Origin: Typhlomys cinereus
Taxonomy: Eukaryota; Chordata; Mammalia; Rodentia; Platacanthomyidae
Assembly: GCA_023101885.1 (NCBI GenBank)
Contig: JALPQD010000214.1
Span: forward strand, 2,604,001-2,668,000
DNA: 64,000 bases
Direction: 5' to 3'
This document shows positions 12,612 to 26,028 of this stretch, in pieces (position 1 is the stretch's first letter; each line of letters starts with the position of its first letter). Under the pieces are notes generated by a model. It saw only the letters and a list, made by a program, of their open reading frames with translations, searched no databases and was not told the DNA's origin. The translations under genes were made by a program, and so were the position numbers.

Positions 12612-13639
12612 GTAAGGAGCATGTTTTTTAAAGCTAATGCTTGGGATCCCTTTGGGGCTGAGTTTCCTTAAAATAAAGTCCTGGGATGAATTCTGTGAAT
12701 CTTTTCCTGCTCAGTTGGAGCTTGGTTTTCACATCTGTAAAACATGAAGCAGGCAAACCTGACCTAGTTAATAGAGCCCCACATTCCTTTCTTATAGACC
12801 ATTAAGACTGCTTTGTGACATCCTGGCCTTTTAGGTCACTTTACTGAACTTTATAGTGAAAAGAATAACCAACAAAGTCAACTCATGGGCCAAATGAATA
12901 AGTTAGGATTGTGGTCTGAATCAACTTTGCAAAGAAGAGTGAAACACTATGTGCAATTGTTGAAATTGTGTCCAGAACTAGATACAGAAGCTTGAGATTT
13001 AGAGAATGAAGTAAGACAAAGGTAACTGGGTAGATTTTCAATGTCAATATGGACAAAGAACTTAAGCTGAAAACATAGTCAGTGTGTTAAAGACTTTAAT
13101 AGGCCCAAAACACATGGAGGCCATAGCTAAAATATAATGATAGAATCCAATAAGATTTAAAGAAATAATTTTCATCATTTCACCAGTGTAATGAATATTA
13201 AAGATGCTTATTATAATTATGTATAAAAGTCCATGAAAGAAAGTAAGACAGAAAGTTGAAAGAGGATATGATAATATTGACTGGTAGAACTAAGCAATTT
13301 GAAGAGTTTGTAATTTCCTGTAGGCTTTTAAAATACTATAGAATTGGAGATTACATGGATGTACAAAATGCAGACTTGCTGATTATTTCTGGATAAATGA
13401 CAGTGTGAAAAGGAATATGTTCTTTCCAAAGAATAATTGAGAATGGGAGACAGACATAGGAGTTGAAAGTCAGAAGAACGAATACATGGAATAAGAGCAG
13501 AAATGGATGTCAGATACCTCAAAATTGTTGTACAAAATATCATCAAATGATATATTTTGTAAATAAGATGCCACATTTTTGGTGCTATATTATTCATAAT
13601 ACAAGATGTGACTGACTCATACACCAATGTTATGGATAT

Positions 13640-13910
13640 AAAAACATGAACATATGTGTTTCTCAGAGTTATTAAAATATGACGTCCTTGATATGAAGAG
13701 TTTGCAGGAATTTATAAGAAAAAATATATGAAGACCATTAAGAGATACAAAAGAAGAAATGTAAATAGTTAACAAATGAGGAAATACACCAATATGCTAG
13801 TAATCAGAGAAGTGAAATTAAGATATTATGACTTCACATATCGAACTAGTATACAGCAAGGTCATATACTCAGTCTTTATGGAGATCACATGAAATAAAC
13901 ACTTTTCTGT
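13640..13910 (+). repeat. Possible LINE-1 remnant
   Basis: Around 13745-13850 the sequence loosely follows the L1 ORF2 3' end in sense orientation ('taatcagagaagtgaaatta', 'atcgaactagta'). It is badly decayed and the assignment is weak. Confidence 0.35.
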
Positions 13911-14746
13911 AGTTAGACAGCAAGAGAAGCCAACACACTTGCTTTGCATATATGGCGTGAGAGACGGAGGAGACTTAACAGAGGATCTTCAGCACACTTA
14001 TGATCTCTGCTCTGACCATCTTCAAGGAGGCTAGAAATGACCCCTAGGGATGGATTGGAATTAGACAAAGATAATATTATTTTAAATATCAATCATCAGG
14101 AGTCAAAATAAGGGAGTTAATAAAGAACAGTAGAAATTCTCATTCTTAAGTTCTTATACATAAATAGAAAATTATGTTAATTCCTATTCTTGACTATTAC
14201 CTTGAAAAGCAAAGTGGAAATCTAGGAAAAGAAAATCTAGATTATGTTACATTCAGAAAGAAACAAATTTTAAAGGAATGTTGTGGAACATATTGGAATG
14301 TTTTCTGTTAGAAGATTTTGAATATCAACACCATTTTGCCAAATTCTACATCTTGAAGATGGTCTGAAATGTAATTCAAATATCAGGTGAACCCATTACA
14401 TTATTTATTTAATGGCCTTAAAGAAAATGTTATTCCATCAACATTAGGAATTTCTATACTTGGTGAAATATTATCCTAAGGAACTTTATGAAGTAATTTC
14501 TTTACTTTGATTCAAATGTCAATATATAGGCTAGTGACTGACATGTAAAATTGGATTTTCAAGGAGTTTATTTATTGAAACAAAGGTTGACCCTAGGGTC
14601 TCTTGTTAATTAGGATCATTTCAATTTGATTTGTTTGACTAATGAGGAAAGACTTGATAGTACCCAGAGTACATTCCTTGGATCTAAAATCCCTGCACTT
14701 AGGAGATTGGTATTTAGAGAGACTAACCATTAATTTTATTCTACAG

Positions 14747-14791
14747 GGTCATCCAGGGCCATATGGACCAAAAGGACCCAGGGGACTTCAG
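14747..14791 (+). CDS. COL28A1: Collagen gene window exon 7: five perfect triplets
   Basis: This 45-bp exon encodes GHPGPYGPKGPRGLQ, helix residues 66-80. Acceptor ttctacag, donor gtaaga. There is no imperfection. The Y-position prolines would be candidates for 4-hydroxylation, and the Y-position lysine in GPK for hydroxylation and glycosylation. Confidence 0.95.
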
Positions 14792-14919
14792 GTAAGAAAG
14801 CTAAGAACAAATCAAGGTTTGAACTAGAATCATACTGAGAACTTAAAAAAATTATATCCCTTTGCCCATTTGCATCCTCTGCTAATTAAAACAGAATGTA
14901 TAGAAACTGGAATCAGGCA

Positions 14920-15345
14920 TTGATTTTTTTAAATTTTTCTGCTTTTACAAGCATATTGAGTATTTATCCTTGCTTCCCTCCATCTCCCCTTCATCCTACC
15001 ACCTCCCTTCCCTTTGTCAATCCCTCTCACTCCCTACAACCCTACTGCCTGTATATTTTTATGGACCCCAGGGTTTGCCCTGGCTTGTCTATTCTTGTGG
15101 AGGTATATTAAGTTACCTCCCTTGTGTCTACTCTACTAATACGGGCATTTCCCTTCACTCATCCAGCTTAAGACCCAAAGGCTTCTACTGTATATTCTTA
15201 TCTTGTTTGAGTTCCTAGGTAGTCTATTGGTGCATGTTAGTATTCAGTTATTATGCAGGTCTGGGAAGAACAAGTCTCACTGTAGTGAGTTCCTAGAGGC
15301 AGCAGTCTTGCCTTGAGTAAAATGTCTTGTCTAAATGTAAATCTT
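14920..15345 (-). repeat. Probable LINE-1 3' end, antisense
   Basis: T-rich start, then a C-rich tract (14970-15050), then moderately GC sequence. This is the same layout as the antisense L1 ends at 1751 and 50960. It starts 130 bp after the exon 7 donor. Confidence 0.4.
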
Positions 15346-16261
15346 CCTATCTTTAGGTTCTTACAATCTCACTACCCCTTCCTCTATGAGGTTCCCAAAG
15401 CTTTAGAATGGGGAGAGATTAGGTTGGCCTGATTCTGGGTGAGCCTTGCTGAGTTGCCAGCCAACCATAATGCAAGGACATTGATAGTTTTAAAGATTCC
15501 CAGATGATTCCAGTTTATAAACCACTTTTGATTAACTAAGGCTCCCTTAAAGATAGGTCCCAGTAGGTATTCAATAAGTACCACCAATAATTCCACCTAA
15601 TCAGTAGTTCAGGGGATATAGAAAAGCAATTAAATGGGGAAAGTCAAAGTAGGTAACAGATAAATGCAGTTTTTTTTTTGCCTTATTTTGTGAGGTGGTT
15701 CTACCTAAATTATAATTTTATTATTATTCTGTTATATGATAAAGCATAAATAGTTAATTCTCTAAGATAGGGAATGATTCTCTAGGCATTTGACTTGGAC
15801 ATATTCCATGGCATCAGAAAATATGGATCAATTTTTCTAGTGCAGGGTTATAGCATATGTGTATGAAGAACTAATTGTAGCATTTCAAAAAATCTTCTGA
15901 GAGTCTAGGAATAAAATTTATATAGCACATATAAGGCTCAACCCTTAGCGCTGGAACAATATCACACCACCACCACCAATGTAGCTCAGCCAATCAAAAC
16001 AGCCACCCCCTTTTATTCAGTTCCCCATACTTTGCAAAGAATCCCTAGGCTATATGTAGCTAATCAATTCCTTTGTTTTGGCCTGGAATTTGCAGAGTGA
16101 AGTAAGTAACTGTGGCTATCACAGCCTCAATGCAAGGTATAACAAGGGATCTTAGATATTTAAAAGGGAGTCTAACACAGGAAGGCTAGAAATACAGAAT
16201 TAGAAACCAAATGCCTCATTAAAAATTTTGAATGTGATCCCAATATATTATAACTCTGATC
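15346..16261 (+). other. Intron sequence without recognised elements
   Basis: Ordinary intron between exons 7 and 8. A run of CAC triplets is seen at 15965-15978; nothing else is recognised. Confidence 0.5.
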
Positions 16262-16281
16262 TCTCTACATATGTATATATA

Positions 16282-16307
16282 ATATATACATTATATAATG
16301 TATATAT
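16282..16307. repeat. 26-bp perfect AT palindrome
   Basis: The stretch equals its own reverse complement over all 26 positions, alternating TA steps around a central tatata. It lies 100 bp upstream of the exon 8 acceptor. It could extrude as a cruciform or fold as an RNA hairpin; no function is shown. Confidence 0.9.
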
Positions 16308-16407
16308 AATCTGAGTACTAATGCCAGGATGGCCCAGAACCCTAAAGAATGATTTCTGGGTTGGCCTTCTGTATCCAAAATTAATTCTTGGTTTTTATCT
16401 TGAACAG

Positions 16408-16461
16408 GGCATCAGTGGACCTCCGGGGGATCCAGGCCCAAAGGGATTTCAAGGCAACAAG
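16408..16461 (+). CDS. COL28A1: Collagen gene window exon 8: six perfect triplets
   Basis: This 54-bp exon encodes GISGPPGDPGPKGFQGNK, helix residues 81-98. Acceptor cttgaacag, donor gtaatc. It is the last exon of the small-exon, nearly uninterrupted part of the helix. The next exon is 11.6 kb away, and from there exons change to 69/72 bp with regular imperfections. An AT palindrome lies 100 bp upstream of the acceptor. Confidence 0.95.
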
Positions 16462-18044
16462 GTAATCTTTCTAGAGACAGACAGTGTCTTTCCTAGGGCA
16501 TTATGCTACTTCGGGTTTTTATTAGGCCAGAATCAGTATATTCTTTAAGGAAGGGCCTTGGAAATATTTAATACTTAATAACCTGAAGGTGAATCAAGCT
16601 CAAGTTCATGTGGGAAGGCAGTGGCATGCTGTCAGCATTTGCTACTTTATTATTCAAGAGAGCTATTAAAGGTGTGCCTATATCTAGAGTCTGAGTTGTA
16701 GCTCTTTCTTACTCATAATCTTTAGTTCTTTATGGCTCACTAGAAACTGAAAACCGTGCCAGATAACACTATTTAGATCACTCTGTTTTCCTCATATAAA
16801 ACCATCTCAATCTACAGTTTATTGGGGGAATGGAATTTAGAACTATTATAGAGACAGACATTAACACTCTCAAACATGCTCGTAACATCATTCCACAGAT
16901 AATTGGGAATGACAGAGTGGGAGGAGTGGAATAAAAGCTAAATAGGACCTGAAGATGTTGCTAAGAGGAATTTTTAACGACTGGTTTAAGGCTCTTTTCC
17001 GTTGGTTTGCTAAAGGCAATCGTTTTAGTTTCTTTTTAACTCTTCTCAATGCTCAGTAAATTTCACAGATGTGGTAAATATCCAATAACAGGCATTCACC
17101 CAGTGAGTGGAGTTGTGCAGAATTTATTAACTGCAGAAGATGCCAACCTTGCTGACCTCAGATGAAGCCAGTCTTCTGAGGGTAACGTTTAATTTAAGTT
17201 GTAGAAAGCAAGTTTGACTACTTGAGTGTTAATTTTCCAGAGAGTGGAATGGGAGTGACAAGTATGTATTTTTAATGAGATAATGACACTATGAGATTTC
17301 CCAGGCCACTTTTAATTGGCAAATTAAAGTAGAATGGGCTTCTCAGCGGGAGCAGGCATAAACTTCATCTGGGGAAATGTCTTTTCCAGTCCTTGCCTAT
17401 GATTAATTCTCTTGGGGGAGGGGGCAGGACGAAATGGCTCTATTGACTACCAAGCCGTTTTCATAAAGTTGCTTCAGCTGTAGGTAAAATCTTGCCACAA
17501 GGAAAAAAACAACCTATATTTTGACAGCACATACATATTTCTAGGAATCACTGGCTAAACAAGGTGAAATGAAACATTTGTGAAATAGGCTTAAAGCAGG
17601 ATCAGGACAGAGGTCTGCTTGCAACAGTGCAGAATTATAGAATGTGTACAAGAGACAATCTTGGAACCAAAATAAGGCATGGAAAAGAACGCTTCATCTG
17701 AACCGAGTTAGGGCCTTCAGCAGAGGGCACTGGCGAGGGGCAAGCACCACTTCGGTGATGGTGGTGGCAACAGTGGCGGTGGGGACAGGTCTGCAGAGAG
17801 CTGTCATGATGCCAGCAAATCTCTTTATGTGTCACACACTTACTACTTAGGTTTTTAGGGAAACAAGAAAATGAATTTCAATGAATTTAGCTTCTAATTC
17901 TCATAATGCATTGATTATTAAATCAATTAATTTTTCTCACATGATAACCCTGCATTTGATTTTCATGGCACAGTCACAAAAGGAGACATTTTTCCAAAAG
18001 CATTTGAAGATTTTGTCAGTTTCTTAAAGATATTTCCTTAAACA
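16462..18044 (+). other. Start of the 11.6-kb intron, no recognised elements
   Basis: Single-copy-looking intron. A more GC-rich patch at 17690-17820 contains runs of GGTGGT and an open frame on both strands, but no splice context or known domain. No Gly-X-Y exon was found in this intron. Confidence 0.5.
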
Positions 18045-18306
18045 TTTTTTTGTACACTTGTGTGTATATGTGGGTATGCAAGAGGACACTTGCGCAGTGT
18101 GTACCTGTAGAGGCCCACGAGTGGCATTGGGAATCATCTTCCTTTGCTCTACATCCTTATTGCTTTGCTCTGGCATTTCCTAACTTCATCTTCCATGCAG
18201 GCTGCCAATATTACCTCCTAGCAGTTAACAAAGGATCTGAGATCTGAATTCACGTCTTTTTACTTTTGAGGCAAAGGCTTTAACCCCTGAGCCATCTCTC
18301 CAGTCC
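18045..18306 (-). repeat. B2-superfamily SINE, older subfamily, diverged
   Basis: The antisense body and head are recognisable ('gggaatcatcttcc', 'cttattgctttgctctgg', ending 'gagccatctctccagtcc'). The CA tail region is eroded to 'tgtgtgtatatgtgggtatg'. It is the most diverged copy of this SINE in the window. Confidence 0.8.
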
Positions 18307-18493
18307 TAAATATATTTTTAATTAATAGGTTCTAACTAAACTTTGGCTGTGGTATAATATATGTGAAATAACTTACCACATATGCTTCTTTCTCTCTCCC
18401 TTCGCTCTTCCATTCTTTCCCTTCTCCCCTCTGTTTCCTCCTACTGCTCCTCCCTCCCCTCCATCCTCACTCCTCTGCTCCCTCCCTTTCTTT

Positions 18494-18560
18494 TGACAAA
18501 GTCTCACTCTAAAAGCTAGACCAACATTGAGCTCAACTGAAGATCTTCTTGGCGTAGTCT
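18494..18560 (-). repeat. B1-like SINE fragment, antisense
   Basis: Decayed B1 phrases are seen on the minus strand ('gacaaagtctcactct', 'ttgagctcaactgaagatc'). Confidence 0.45.
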
Positions 18561-18615
18561 CCTGATGTGATTCAATATTTTAATGACAAAGCTCATTACA
18601 AGTGAGCACACAAAT

Positions 18616-18776
18616 TTCATTGCTAATTTCAATCAGGACAGATGGCATAGGCCTGTAAACCCAGCTATTCTGGAGGTTGAAGTGGGAGAATCACAAGTTC
18701 AAGATCTACCTGGGCTACAGAGAGAATTCAAGACTAGTCTTGAGCAACTTGGCGAAATCCTGTCCTGAAATAAAAG
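18616..18776 (+). repeat. B1 SINE
   Basis: Sense B1 layout: 'atggcataggcctgtaaacc', 'ggaggttgaagtgggagaat', 'cacaagttcaagatct', 'ctgggctacagagag', ending in an A-rich tail. The Pol III B box lies in the 'gttcaagat' region. Several percent diverged. Confidence 0.8.
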
Positions 18777-21364
18777 TTAGCATGCATGCACACACACTCT
18801 AGGGAATGTTGGACCTTGTTTGCAGGCTGTGAGGTAGAAATGAGTTTCCCTTCCCTCTAACAGTATAATTGATAAAAGGTCACATATGTAGCAGACTCTT
18901 AATTCTTGCTTTGAGGCTATTAGTCTTTTCCATCTCATCTCTAGTATTTTGGGTGTCTGATAACTAGAAGTCATGTTCCATCAGTCATTAGTTAATTTTG
19001 TTTTCATTTTGTACATTTGCAAGTATGCTGTTTTAAGGACCAGGATTTAGAGAACAATTCCATCTTGTTTCTTGTGCTTCTAAATTGTGAAGATGTAATA
19101 AAGTGATTTGTTCTTCAGTCCGAAATGTTATATTGACGAACGACTTCTTTGTTCTTATCTACTATCATGTTATCTTAAACAGTTTAAAAGGAAACTATTC
19201 TTGCAATTTGTGTTCAAAAAATTCTCTAAACTTTGAGGCTTCTAGATTTTCTAATGAGTACAGGAATATTATTTATTTTGAAATTTCTACAATTACAGCT
19301 AACATTGGTTGTATATTTTCTGTGTAACAGGTACTTTTTTTGACACTCTTAATACTGACATTGCCCTTTGGGGAATGATCTATTTTTATCATTATTGTAC
19401 AAATTAGACTTCCAATGTACACAGAATTCAAGCAATAGGCCCAAGTCCACAGGACTTGTAAGGTCTATCAGGATCTGGGCTAAAACTCGAAAGTCTGCTT
19501 TTAACCATGCTATGCCACTTACCCTTTGGGGGAAAACAAGCTGGATTTTCTAAATATTTAGCCTGAGATAATTATTTCCTCTGGACATCATGGAACTTTC
19601 ATTTATCTTCTCTTCTGAAGCTTTCTAGCTGGAAACCACTGTCTATCGGAAGCTGGTCATAATGTTCATCTGAAAGTTTAGATAAGGAAGGAAATCACTT
19701 GTAGAAAAAAGTAGTAATTGTAACTGCATTTTTAAGTGCTGTATCTCTAAAATACCTTTAAATAGAATATGAGACTTGTAGCAATTGCAAAGATGTCATG
19801 AAAGTTTTTCATGGGGCCTCCCTGTGTTTCTGAATTTGTGAATGGCTTCTTTCATGAACTACAATCACTTTTTGTTGTTATATGGGTTGGATTTTCTTCA
19901 TCAAAGGTTTTTCGCCTAGAAAAGGTGGCCAAAGAACAAAAGGAGGAGAAAATAGCATGTGCTAAATCAAGGAAAAATGTGCCTCTGGCCTGGTTTCACA
20001 AATCTTTTCTGTCATTAATACTTTCCACATGGAAACTGACTCCTAGTCTGCCCTAAATGCCCTTGTTGCCTTAGCAACAAAACATAGATGTTTCTCAAAA
20101 TGAAAACTTGGCTAAGGGCCACCTCCGGCTGTCCTACTCATAAAGGTCATGTGCTAGTATTTCAGAAGAATATACTGATAGTCTACAGAAATAATTAGAA
20201 CTATAATCACACACGTGCCTGAGAAGCCTGATCCTTAGAACCAAACCGAAATTGTACTCAGGAGAAACTTGAGAGCCCAGGAACCTGGCGTGGTGCTTTC
20301 CACCAGGCTGTTATGGTGGCCCAGTCTGTGATCACAGGCTGCCGAAAGGTCCACCAGCAGCAGGTGGATGGATGGAGACTAGAGACCTTTCAAATTTGAT
20401 CCAAATCAATTCTGAACCAATGAGCAGAGTGCAACACTAGGTGACCCAAGACCTGATTAGGTTTTTTTTTTTGTTGTTGTTGTTGTTGCCATTTTTGTCT
20501 CTCTAGTTATTTTTGAGGTGTATTTCCTTCTCAAATCTCATGCAAATCTGTTTTTTGTTTTTTTTTTGAGATTCTCTGTATTCCTGACAGGAGGGACTAT
20601 GTAGTAGCATGTGAGTATAGGGAAGATATCTTTGATACTTGGAGCCCCAGAGATAGGCCAGAAGAGTGCAGGGGACATGCCTGGCGCCTTTTCCATGTGA
20701 AAGTTCCTCATAACAATCCCCACGCTGTCTAAAAGCTCATGTCACACCACATAGTAACTTATTTTTGGAGACCACTGATTCCTTTATCTCACCATCCAGT
20801 GGTCTCAGCACAGTCACAATAATTCCTAAAAGGTTTTTTTCCATTGGTTTTCTTTCTGCTCAGTGTAAGTAACACAAGAAAATTTGTCTTATTTTATGTT
20901 CAGGTTAGCTTCTGAGATGTTAAGAAAACCCACAAAGAAATCAGGAAATGACAGTGTCTCGTGTGGGGAATCAGGTGGGAGGCCGAAACACTCAGATTTG
21001 TTAACCTTACAAAAAGTATCTGGACAGTGTAGGCCTTGCCCATCAAAAGCATCTTGTGCACCAAATAGTCTGATGTGTTCTTTATATTTGCATGTTCTTC
21101 TGAAAGTGGCATGAAGACTTGGAATTCTTTTTTACAGTTTCATGTGTGTGACTTAAAGTCACATGTTTTCTATAATATTAATGCTATTATTAGAACAGAA
21201 AAAATACTACTGAAGATTTAGTCATTTTAACAATACATTTCTTTTTGGGTCAGTATCAAAATACTTGGTTTGGCTCAAAGTTAGCTTAGTAACTTTAGAA
21301 AGTCAAAAACTATTAAACATGATTGATATTTCAAACTGGTGTGGACATAGTTTAGCACCACAAA
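18777..21364 (+). other. Intron sequence without recognised elements
   Basis: AT-rich intron with T runs at 20462-20490 (T then TTG repeats) and 20551-20566. No gene, RNA or clear transposon was recognised. Confidence 0.5.
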
Positions 21365-21378
21365 TAAGAATAACTGGA

Positions 21379-21564
21379 GGGGGCTGGAGTGGTAGCTCAA
21401 GGGTTAAGCTTCTGCCTTGCAGGCGGAAGGTCCTGAGTTCCGATCCTAGACCCTATGTATAGACGCGTTTCAGGTCCTGGTAGGGCGGAGCCTGTGAATT
21501 CCAGGGCAGAGTAAACAAGGAGGAGGTGGAGGCGTCCATGGTGGTTCCCGAATTCGCCCGTGGT

Positions 21565-21598
<34 letters not shown>

Positions 21599-21615
21599 TG
21601 AATAAAGAATAAAAA
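21379..21615 (+). repeat. B2-superfamily SINE, younger subfamily
   Basis: It begins ggggctggagtggtagctca (Pol III A-box region) and continues with a B-box-like 'gtcctgagttccgatcc'. A GC-rich body runs to 'gtggttctacacaca', with a CA tail (21568-21595) and A-rich end. A short target repeat, aagaataac, lies at 21366-21374 and 21616-21624. Same subfamily as the copies at 25932, 44521, 47475, 59747 and 63558. Confidence 0.9.
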
Positions 21616-21624
21616 AAGAATAAC

Positions 21625-23198
21625 GGGAAAGACTTTTGAATTTCTGCTTAAACAAGAGTCATGTGTAAATTTATTTAAGATCTTGATTAACTGAAAAAAG
21701 CCTAACAGTCACGTAATACCATAACGTTGCTTTCAATCACTTAACTATCAGAATACAACTTACAACTTGATGCAGACTAAATCAGGCTAAACTGTAGTTT
21801 TTGAAATTTGTAGTAAAAAATATTTAGTCAAGGAAAGAAGTGTTCAAGTTTGTAGCACTGTAAGCAGAACAATTATATTTTAGACTTCAGGTAGGCACTA
21901 CAATATTGACAGCAACATTTTCATTTTGCAGAACATGCCTACACTTGCAGCTTTGCATTTCTAGCATGTAATATATCCTGCCAGTGACTAGTCAGACGGT
22001 GATGAGGATGTGTGCAGTTTTGCTCAGCTTTGCATTCTCAATATTTGGTCAGTTATTGTCATTCGCTCAGTCCCCCCACCTCACCCATTTCCTAAGCATC
22101 AGCCAGGGAGCAGTGCCTGAAATAAAACCTGGTCTAAGTGGGGGCGAGTTGTGGGTCAGGAAATTCTCTTCTGGAAAATGGTGCTCTTTATACTGCAGTG
22201 CCTACAGTAGCAATTTCACCTCAGAAGTGAATTCTGCTATTTAAAAATAGTATCTGAGGGGTCAACAAGAACAAAGATGGAGGTAAGGGCACCCAAAATA
22301 GAGTGAGTGACATGTGTAAAGATATGGCAGAAAGGGACACTTTGAGTACAAGGAACCAAGTGAAGACCACTCCTAACAGAGTGTTGAGGTGGCTATAGAT
22401 GAAGGCAAGAAAGGCTGTAGGGCCACACTATGTGACATCTTAGTAGGAGTTTTGTTTTTAACCCTACTTTAAGTCTCACACACACATACCTTCTAGCATT
22501 ATGCTTGTTGCATAATGTTCTTAAGAATTCATTTGATTCAATATTCTATTCTGTTTCTAAACCGTGTGTTCCTTCCTACTAATTACCATATGTTCCATCT
22601 TAGTAGACAGCAACCAACACATAGTATGTTTTTATAATTTTCCTTTTCTCAGCCATGTAAATGTTAGCACTGTCCATGGTTCTGACTCAATGCCCTAAAC
22701 TCTTTAGCCATTCTGAAACTGCATGGTCCAATACAGTAGCCACAAGATGTTCTTGAGCACTTGAAATGTATCTCCTCCGAGTGGGATTTCTGTGAGTATA
22801 AACCACACAGTGAACTTCAAAAACAGTACAAAACTAATAAAAAAGCATAGTCATTAATATTTAAAAAATATTGGTGACATGGTGAGATAAATTTGGATTA
22901 AAAGGAAAACTATTACTAATTATCTTTCACCATTTCTCTTTACTGACTTAAAATGGCTTTTAGGGAAGTTAAAATTATGTGTGCAGCTCACTGTATTTCA
23001 CTTTAACACTCATGCTTCAGACAGTGGCTCTACTGTCACCTTATCCCTGGCTCTTTGTGTCCACACAGATGTCCAGAGAACTTCTCACATGGCTTAATGA
23101 CTTGTATTATTTCCCCTTTAATTTTTGTTCCTTTTCTTTTGCACCAGACAAGCTAAATCTGCTACATCTTTGTTCAGTTCAAATATCTCCTCTAGTGC
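21625..23198 (+). other. Intron sequence without recognised elements
   Basis: Ordinary intron. The segment around 22261-22290 ends in a donor-like gaggtaagg, but its frame is not collagenous and the acceptor is absent. Confidence 0.5.
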
Positions 23199-23321
23199 TA
23201 CAAGACAGCTCAGTGGGCGAGACAACTACTTGCAACCTGAAATGCCATCCCAGAAGCCCATATGGTAGAATGAAACAGTTGACTTCTAAAAATGGTTCCC
23301 TGACCTTCACTCACATGCTAT

Positions 23322-23357
<36 letters not shown>

Positions 23358-23395
23358 CTTCTTCCATAAATAAATAAATAAATATATATATGTGT
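23199..23395 (+). repeat. B2/B3-like SINE with (TC)n and (TAAA)n tail
   Basis: The head 'agacagctcagtgggcgaga' is followed by a B-box region, 'cagaagcccatatggtagaa', then 'cctgaccttcactcacatgc', a TC run (23326-23354) and TAAA repeats (23366-23385). It is a sense-orientation B2-superfamily element distinct from the main SINE lineage here. Confidence 0.7.
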
Positions 23396-24332
23396 TAGTA
23401 AAACTTTCAAAATTCTTTGAGACAGAATTAAACATTTTTGTCTTAGAGACATATGTTCTCTCACTAATATCTCTAGCATAACTAATTCGTGATCTTGTTT
23501 TCAATTTTTTAATCATTTTCAATTATAACCTTATTGTAAGCTTCTGTAAAGTATGTATGCAATGTGATGCATGCTTCTTACTATATAGGCTGATACTCAG
23601 TTACAGATCTAGGTTGTTTTTCACCAGACATTTATTGAGCATCAGTTCTTGTATCAGATTGATCAATAAAGGCTTGCTGAATAGCAATTGAATCTGCACA
23701 TAAGAAATAGTTATAGTATGTAATGAGAAATGACTTACAAATTTTATAGACCAATATTTTGAATCCTTTCAACAAGGCTGCAAAGTACATATAATCCTCC
23801 TAATTTTTCAGTTTAGAATCTCATAAAAGCTCAATCATTGCAAATGAACGAGTTAAGATTCCATTAGACCAAATTACTCAAGGCCTTGTTTTATTCTTCC
23901 TGTGATTGTATGCATGATGGAAAGTGGATTTAAAATCAAGATTATATTCCTGTACTCTAAAATTAGTGGGGATGTATCCTATTTCTAGGACTGTTAGAAA
24001 TTAAGTGAGATAATGTATGCAAAGTGTCAGGAAAGTGTGTATAAATAGATTTCACTAACTAATGACTTCTGCTCTTGAAGCTGAATGCAGCAGTAAGGGT
24101 CTTCATTTCTGAGGAGGACCACAGTGCCCAACCTCCTACATTGCCATACATGATCATGCTCATTCACATATGCCCACACAGGACAGTCATTAAAGACATA
24201 TTTCTTGCAGAACTATGCTTTAACTATGTCCTCCATGTTATTCTCACTCCTTGGTAAATGGTTCTGATGGTCAAAGGAAGTGGAGAAATAAAAAGTAAGT
24301 CAATACTGAGGACACACAATCTGTGTGTACAT

Positions 24333-24336
<4 letters not shown>

Positions 24337-24377
<41 letters not shown>
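24337..24377. repeat. (AC)n microsatellite
   Basis: About 20 uninterrupted AC units with no recognisable SINE around them. Confidence 0.95.
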
Positions 24378-24379
<2 letters not shown>

Positions 24380-25913
24380 TGCCTGAGCAGACATATATTA
24401 ATCAAAGTTGCAAGACGTCATTCCAGGAAAAATATCAAGCCTAAGTCTTACCATGGCAGTGTATTCTTGATAAATTCTCAAAGAGAACTATTTCAAGTAA
24501 AATTCTGACATCTTGCCCTTGCTTTTTCTTATCTAAATGTCATATCTGAATATTAACCCTACTTTCTTTACCATCTAAGGAATTTTTGTTAGGAGGTGGA
24601 ATTTTTGTTGGAAAACTACAAAGGAAATAAATTCTGACTTATGCTACTGTTGATCCATGGGTTTTTACATTTGAAGGCCAGGCTGGTGAGGGTAACATAT
24701 GTGTGAGTGGCAAATGAAGATGTGTTGCTACAAGTAACGGAACACAATCACTCTACAGTCCACGGATCCCTGCAATTCCTTTGTAAAAGTACTATAAGAA
24801 GTCTCTCCATTTTTATTGATACTTGGCTGAGATTAAAGAGAGTTCTTGGGCTCAAGGGTAAGATAGTTGCTTCTGCTCTCAATTTTCCTGGCTCAATCAA
24901 TTTCTTGCCAGTAGTCAGAGGAAATTTTCTTACCAATCTATGCAAGGATTTGTTTCTAATTAAACTTATAGATGAACATTATGTAGAGTAAAGCTTCTTA
25001 CTACTTAAAAAGAAATCTGAATTTCTTACCAAATGTATAACTTAAATGTTTTCGATCATTAGTAACTTCCGTTTTCATACAGAAACAAAATTGTATACAA
25101 AAAGGAGAAATATAATAAGTTAACTTGAACATAGAGTTATCATTTAGAGGAATAGAAAAAAAGCTTCTAAAAAGATTATCTAAAAAACTTTCTGAAAATT
25201 ATAAAATTACCATGAGAACAATAATAAGATAGTTTCTGGATTATCTCTCAAAATGAAGCATTTAGCCAAAATATTAGCTCAATAAACATTTGTTTGGAGA
25301 TACTAAGGTTATTTTGAAAAAAATTTTACATACTTCTTTTTCTTAGAATGATTTTTCTACATTTATTTCTTGGGTGAAAATTTTCTTAATATCTGATACT
25401 TTTTACAAGTAAGTTATCTTATACTAATATTAATGGAAAGGCTTCATTTTGGAGGAAAACTTGGTAGATTTATTTTAGGTGAACACCTTTACTATACATT
25501 GGTGGTGTTTGGGCTTTTACCATTCAATGACACATATAGTTGAGAACATGTTAAATATTAAAACAACAAAGTGATCAAAATCTTACTATAGTTGGGATTT
25601 CATTGTATCTCTACTACAAATATCTACATGTATCCTTTCTTTCCTTCTCAATAACTCCAACATACCACGCATTGTGCTTATTGATTTCTATTGATGCTGT
25701 CTTCTGCAGAAAAATTATACCATATGATTTATCAAAAGACTGTTGCCTTCTTCAAAGAATATGCTCATTTTAGATTTAAAAAAATTAGAGACTGTGTCTT
25801 AAACGTCTAGTATTAACTTCATGGCCCACAACATAGCAAATATTTCTTTATAGAGAGCTGAAACTTGTATGATTAACATGGGGATTCTAACTTGAGTGGA
25901 GTAGAAGAAACTG
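24378..25913 (+). other. Intron sequence without recognised elements
   Basis: Very AT-rich intron. No exon-like frame or recognised repeat was seen. Confidence 0.5.
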
Positions 25914-25931
25914 CAGGGTAAAAAAATTCTT

Positions 25932-25991
25932 TTAAAAATTTTTTTTATTATTTATTCAGTTGTGCATGTGTGTGTGTGTATGTGTATGAAT

Positions 25992-26028
<37 letters not shown>

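Noticed and set aside
17644..17850. GC-richer open frames on both strands in the large intron
   Set aside because: GGT/CAC triplet-rich sequence gives open frames by composition; no splice sites or recognisable domain.
22261..22290. Possible exon ending in gaggtaagg
   Set aside because: No acceptor, no Gly-X-Y pattern, and it would break the uniform 23-residue pattern.
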